Position numbers and translations under genes: made by a program
Origin: Obelidium mucronatum
Taxonomy: Eukaryota; Chytridiomycota; Chytridiomycetes; Chytridiales; Chytriomycetaceae
Direction: 5' to 3'
DNA: 13,358 nt
Assembly: GCA_025765595.1 (NCBI GenBank)
Contig: JAIVFH010000594.1
Coordinates: 1-13,358, forward strand
The notes under the pieces: generated by a model
What the model was told of the DNA's origin: nothing
What the model saw: the letters and a program-made list of their open reading frames with translations, nothing else
The model's database searches: none
Shown here: in pieces, positions 9,906 to 13,358 of the stretch
Layout: each line of letters begins with the position of its first letter
Numbering within the stretch: the first letter of the stretch is position 1

Positions 9906-11712
9906 ATGGATCCTGCGTACCGGCTGAATTCGGAGGAAGAAAGCGGTCTTGACGGGACTGGATCGTTGTTGGAGGAGGAGATGAGTCTGAACCAGCCGAT
10001 AACTAACTGTCATTTTCACCGCTATGCCAATCACCCCCACCGACCCCAACTGATCGCCTGCAGTCGAATACGCAGTAAGATTACCACAATGCACTCGTTT
10101 GGCTGAGTGAACCTGCTTCTAATCAGCTGTCTTCGAACTTAGACTGGCCCCATCATCAAGAAGAAGTTGAACGGATCTGTTGGTTTCTCAAACTTGCCCA
10201 ACCAAGTTCACCGCAAATCCATCAAAAAGGGATTTCAGTTTACCTTCATGGTTGTTGGGTGCGTTTGGAAGATCAGCCTGTCATGGAGTTGCGTCTAAAA
10301 AAGCCAACAAAACACACAAAACAACACCCCCAAATTACCACAGTGAATCTGGATTGGGAAAGTCCACCCTCGTCAACACTCTCTTCAACACCAACTTGTA
10401 CCCTGGAAAGGAGGGCGGAAAGGAGCTGACTGCGGAGACGCCGTCAACTGTGGAGATCCAAGCCATCTCTGCTGATATCGAAGAGAATGGTGTTAAGCTC
10501 AAGTTGACTGTCATTGACACTCCAGGTAAAATATCTAATGCGAAGTCAAAGTGTGGGGAACGGCATCTTGATGTTTCTTGTAACAGGATTTGGAGATTAC
10601 ATCAACAACGAAGAGAGCTGGACTCCAATCTTGGAAAACATTGAAGCCCGTTTCGATGCCTTTTTGGACCAAGAAAACAGAGTCAACCGTAAGCGAATTG
10701 TTGACACTCGTGTTCATGCTTGTCTGTACTTCATTGCCCCAACTGGTCACGCTTTGAAGCCATTGGATGTTGAATTCATGAAGAGGTTGGCGGGACGTGT
10801 GAACTTGATTCCTGTGATTGCCAAGAGTGACACTATGACTGAAGAGGAATTGAAGAATTTCAAGATTAGAGTTGAGTTTTAAACACTTTTTTTTTTGCAA
10901 GTTGTGTCTTAAACTTTGAGAATTTAGATTCTGGATGATATCGCTGCTCACAAAATCAACATTTACTCTCCACCTACATATGACAATGATGACCCAGAAA
11001 CCATTCAGGAAAACAAGGAGATTGTCGTATGTTTATTTTGCTTTGCTCTAGGAAAACCCCCCCTCACTCAAACCAACAGAGCCGCATTCCTTTCGCCGTT
11101 GTGGGAGCTGACCGTGACATCGATGTTGGGGCTGGACGTAAGATTCGTGGCCGTAAATACCCATGGGGGATCATCGAAGTTGACAACGAAGAACACTGTG
11201 ACTTTGTCAAGCTCAGACAAATGCTGATCCGCACTCACATGGAAGAGTTGAAGGAGTTTACAAACGAAGTCTTATACGAAAGCTACCGTACTGCCAAGTT
11301 GGCCGAGTTGGGAGGTGACGTTGCAAATGCAAAGTGAGTCTGTTTCTTTTCCCCTGCAATTCGTTGTCTGACCATATTTTAAATTTTATAGCCCATTGAA
11401 GAAGCTCGAGAGTGACAAGAAGGCACATGATGCCAAGATGGCCAAGATGGAAGCTGAAATGAAGGCGGTATTTGACGCCAAGGTTGCCGAGAAGGAAGCC
11501 AAATTAAAACAAGCCGAAGAAGAGGTTCATTTAATCCCTTAGAACTGTTGCTAACGGTTGCTGATCTGTTTTTTTCTTCTCAGCTTTTCGCCCGCCACCG
11601 TGAAATGAAGGAACAGCTGGAGAGACAACGTACTAGATCACCAGCGAACCAGAGATCAAGCCTCCCTCAGCAGCAACAGCAGCCACAAAAGAAGGGATTC
11701 TTCAACAAGTAA
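9906..11712 (+). CDS. CDC3: Septin, Cdc3/AspB group, about nine exons
   Basis: Best-fit exons: 9906-10008, 10064-10074, 10143-10258, 10344-10525, 10587-10870, 10928-11026, 11080-11333, 11392-11524, 11584-11712, joining in frame to 436 residues. Visible motifs: the polybasic PI-lipid-binding region [10 protein letters not shown] then HRKSIKKGF, the G1 P-loop GESGLGKST (about 76-84), G3 DTPGFGD (about 134-140), G4 AKSD (about 215) and a septin unique element ([20 protein letters not shown]). A C-terminal coiled coil rich in Lys/Glu/Ala (about 350-400) follows, then a Gln-rich stretch. [14 protein letters not shown] and the RGRKYPWG block point to the Cdc3/AspB class. It would co-assemble with other septins into cortical filaments. 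The 5' end is uncertain: the acidic N-terminus joins through a weak GTCATT donor and an 11-nt exon. A second possible start, ATG at 9852, is followed by a strong GTGAGT donor and would add a few residues through a 36-nt intron, or bypass the acidic exon altogether. The core from 10143 onward is secure. Confidence 0.93.
10064..10074 (+). other. Predicted 11-nt septin microexon
   Basis: The sequence TCGAATACGCA is preceded by a CTGCAG acceptor with an AACTGAT branch-like site and followed by a good GTAAGA donor. Frame logic requires it: no GT in the acidic first exon has the phase to join directly to the exon at 10143, but any phase-1 donor (9985 or 10009) joins correctly through this 11-nt segment, giving [11 protein letters not shown]. 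Confidence 0.5.
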
Positions 11713-11778
11713 ACTTAAAAAAAGAAAGAATATTGTGATTCTTGTTATTTTGCCGCCTTCGTCATTTCCCGTTCTTTT

Positions 11779-11784
11779 AATAAA
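11779..11784 (+). terminator. Probable poly(A) signal of the septin gene
   Basis: AATAAA lies 66 nt after the septin stop codon, within a T-rich 3' region. No gene lies between it and the next start at 11920. Confidence 0.6.
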
Positions 11785-11919
11785 TCCCGCTTGAAGTTAG
11801 TTGTGTCAGGAAGTGAGTGAGGCACAACCAGTTGGTTGGGGCTTGAGCAACAATTTTTCATAAAGTGATCCAATTCATTTGATTCCCTTCCACCAGGTTG
11901 CGGTGATCAATTATTAAGT

Positions 11920-12373
11920 ATGCCAGAAATCAAGTTTGAAAACAGTGGCCTCATCATTGTCCCTTCCGCCGAAGAAAGGTTCCTTGCACAAGGCATCCCA
12001 TCCGAAATTGTAGTTCCATACCGTCAAATCGTATCCATTAGAACTCGCCCAACTGAGGCTTATGCATTGTTAAAAGGCTTAGGAGTTGGAACCAATGTTC
12101 CCGGTATTATCACCGATGGTATATTTGTTTGTTTTGATTGGCGACCTTAATGACATAAACTCATGCAGCAACGTATTACCACTTAAATGGCAAAAAAGCG
12201 GATTTGCATATGCCAGTCCTGAACAGTCTGTTGCGGTGGATCTTGGAGGGCACCGGTATGGCATGGTGGTATTGCAAGTGCACAATCAATCACCGGAAGA
12301 TCTTGCAAGACGTATTTTTAAGGAAGCTGATCTGAAGGGTGTAATCCAAGACGATCAATTGTATTACTCATAA
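11920..12373 (+). CDS. Small protein resembling bacterial PH-domain proteins; apparent one-base frame slip in exon 2
   Basis: Exon 1 is 11920-12118; a 50-nt intron (GTATAT...CATGCAG) occupies 12119-12168; exon 2 runs to TAA at 12371-12373. Exon 1 encodes MPEIKFENSGLIIVPSAEER, later VPYRQIVSIR and GVGTNVPGIITDA. After the splice the frame reads TYYHLNGKK and then would drift. The frame one base back continues with family-like sequence (PEQSVAVDLGGHRYGMVVLQ then SPEDLARRIF). The switch coincides with an A6 run at 12192-12197; one missing A would restore about 134 residues. Unchanged, the original frame stays open to a TGA at 12333-12335. The pattern GTxxPGxI...TYY...ExAVxxxLxxxRYxxxVLxV recalls small bacterial proteins with a PH-like fold; I recognise this from motif memory only. 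Role unknown. Neighbours are unrelated. Confidence 0.6.
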
Positions 12374-12388
12374 CCGAATGCCATGTTG

Positions 12389-12419
12389 AATAAACTATTT
12401 ATTTTTAGTTATTAATAAA
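12389..12419 (+). terminator. Two AATAAA hexamers between the PH-like gene and IFT81
   Basis: AATAAA occurs at 12389-12394 and again at 12414-12419, respectively 16 and 41 nt past the stop codon of the PH-like gene. The second is only 13 nt before the IFT81 ATG. With just 59 nt between the two coding regions, the upstream 3' end and the downstream promoter must overlap. Confidence 0.5.
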
Positions 12420-12432
12420 GAATAGAACTGAA

Positions 12433-13358
12433 ATGGATCTGCGACTCGTCTCTGAAAAACTATCCCAGCCGCCCTTCAACAAGAATCTGTCAGTTATTCA
12501 GCTGCACGATGAGGTTCCTGCATATGCTCTCATCCAGCTGATCTCAGACGTGGCGGCTTATCTTGAAGAAGGCGGTCCTGTTTCATCTGTGCACAAAGTT
12601 GACATTCGCAATGAAGAGCCCGAAGCAACCGCCTGGCGCATCAGCGAATTTATGAGGATCTTAAAGTTTCGCGGTCCAGGTTTAGATCCGTAAGTTTTTT
12701 TACCTTCTGTATTCTTGGAATCTCAAATCGCGTTTTGCTGTTTTATGTTTTTGACATTTGTCTTTCTAAACCTTTCCATCTACCCCGCGCGCCATCTCTG
12801 TGTTTTTTTTTAAAAAACAATAGAAACTCATTACGTCAAGAAATTCAAGATGCGGATCGTCCGCTGCTGCTTGAGATTCTGCATTTTCTCATGAAAGACA
12901 TGGCCATCCACAAAAAGCGATGTACTTGGCTCCCTTTTTGGCACTTGTGGATGTTCCTCAGACTATATGCAAGACGATGGTATGGCCTCACTCTCTTTTC
13001 ATTCGTAGTGACTCCAAAAATAACTTTTTTTTGCAAAGTTATGCTGAGCTCAGCGGAACAGGTTTCCGATTAATGCAAGATCAATTTCAAGCGAGCTTCA
13101 TAATATATGTGGCGGGCCTGCGTACCACTGGCGGAGCCACAGCATCAATAAACGCGAAATCCAACAAATGGAAGAAGAGAAGCAGCAAGTCTGAGCAAGA
13201 TTGGGAAAATCAAAAAGAAGGTGGAACAAGTGGTAAGTCGAGTAGATGTTTCTTTTTTCAACATTTTATAATAAGACGTGCAAAATTTAGCCGAACCACC
13301 AAGTCTGGCTCGAAGCTGCAAAAAAGCTGCGAACTGAGCAACAAGCGGAATCAATTTA
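12433..13358 (+). CDS. IFT81: Intraflagellar transport protein IFT81, 5' part, with apparent frame slips
   Basis: The N-terminus matches the IFT81 calponin-homology-like domain that binds tubulin with IFT74 in the IFT-B complex: LSQPPFNKNLSVIQLH, later VDIRNEEPEATAWR and RILKFRGPG. Exon 1 is 12433-12689; a 134-nt intron follows; exon 2 starts at 12824 (SLRQEIQDADRPLLLEILHF). After HKK the family sequence continues one base back as MYLAPFLALVDVPQTI, at the A5 run 12912-12916. That frame stays open through 12980-13038, which also looks like a 59-nt intron, into YAELSGTGFRLMQDQFQ. Further one-base switches are needed near 13143 (to REIQQMEEEKQQV) and near 13190 (to LSKIGKIKKKVEQV). A GTAAGT donor at 13233 and acceptor at 13290 lead to NHQVWLEAAKKLRTEQQ, again a family match. 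The gene runs off the window. All three slips look like missing single bases, so I think the real gene is probably intact. Its presence implies a flagellated cell stage. Confidence 0.88.

Noticed and set aside
10180..10644. Open frame of 154 codons across the septin P-loop exon
   Set aside because: It reads through two introns in part and its true coding part belongs to the spliced septin; the start is an artefact.
12735..13073. Independent 112-codon ORF within IFT81
   Set aside because: Its first part is intron sequence and its middle is IFT81 exon 2; the end is the wrong frame after the A5 slip.

Overview
This is nuclear DNA from a flagellated (zoosporic) fungus, most likely a chytrid. The genes are short-spaced and carry many small GT-AG introns (mostly 49-85 nt, one of about 134 nt). 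A fungal-type polyphosphate polymerase (VTC) and a Cdc3-class septin sit in the same run as IFT81, a component of the ciliary transport machinery, so the organism should be a fungus that builds a flagellum. The phylum is an inference from gene content; no marker RNA gene is present.

Layout. 1-1107 (minus): an unrecognised coding gene, broken in frame and running off the left edge. 1108-1648: intergenic, with a cluster of GCGCAAA motifs. 1649-2530 and 2664-3563 (minus): two tandem intronless paralogues with an F-box-like N-terminus, plant-type leucine-rich repeats and an acidic tail, separated by a spacer that holds an imperfect direct repeat. 3564-3605: a 42-bp spacer between the start codons of divergent genes. 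3606-6637 (+): an Ecdysoneless (ECD, also called human SGT1) homologue in six exons. 6638-7070: intergenic. 7071-9694 (+): a VTC4-like polyphosphate polymerase in seven exons. 9906-11712 (+): a Cdc3/AspB-type septin in about nine exons, probably including an 11-nt microexon. 11920-12373 (+): a small protein resembling bacterial PH-domain proteins, one intron, one apparent single-base frame slip. 12433-13358 (+): the 5' part of IFT81, running off the right edge, with several apparent one-base slips.

The genes do not form one pathway. ECD is linked to splicing and R2TP-type assembly, VTC makes vacuolar polyphosphate, the septin builds cortical filaments and IFT81 carries tubulin into flagella. 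All five right-hand genes lie on the plus strand with short gaps, as expected for a compact fungal genome.

I do not see a clear new multigene system. The points most worth checking are: the intronless F-box/LRR pair; the 42-bp head-to-head spacer; four CK2-type DSD(D/E) motifs in ECD; the septin microexon; the bacterial-like PH gene with an intron; and the concentration of frame breaks within about 1.2 kb of both window edges while the middle 10 kb is clean. That last pattern suggests consensus errors near contig ends, although two of the breaks share the same C-A(5/6)-GCG context.
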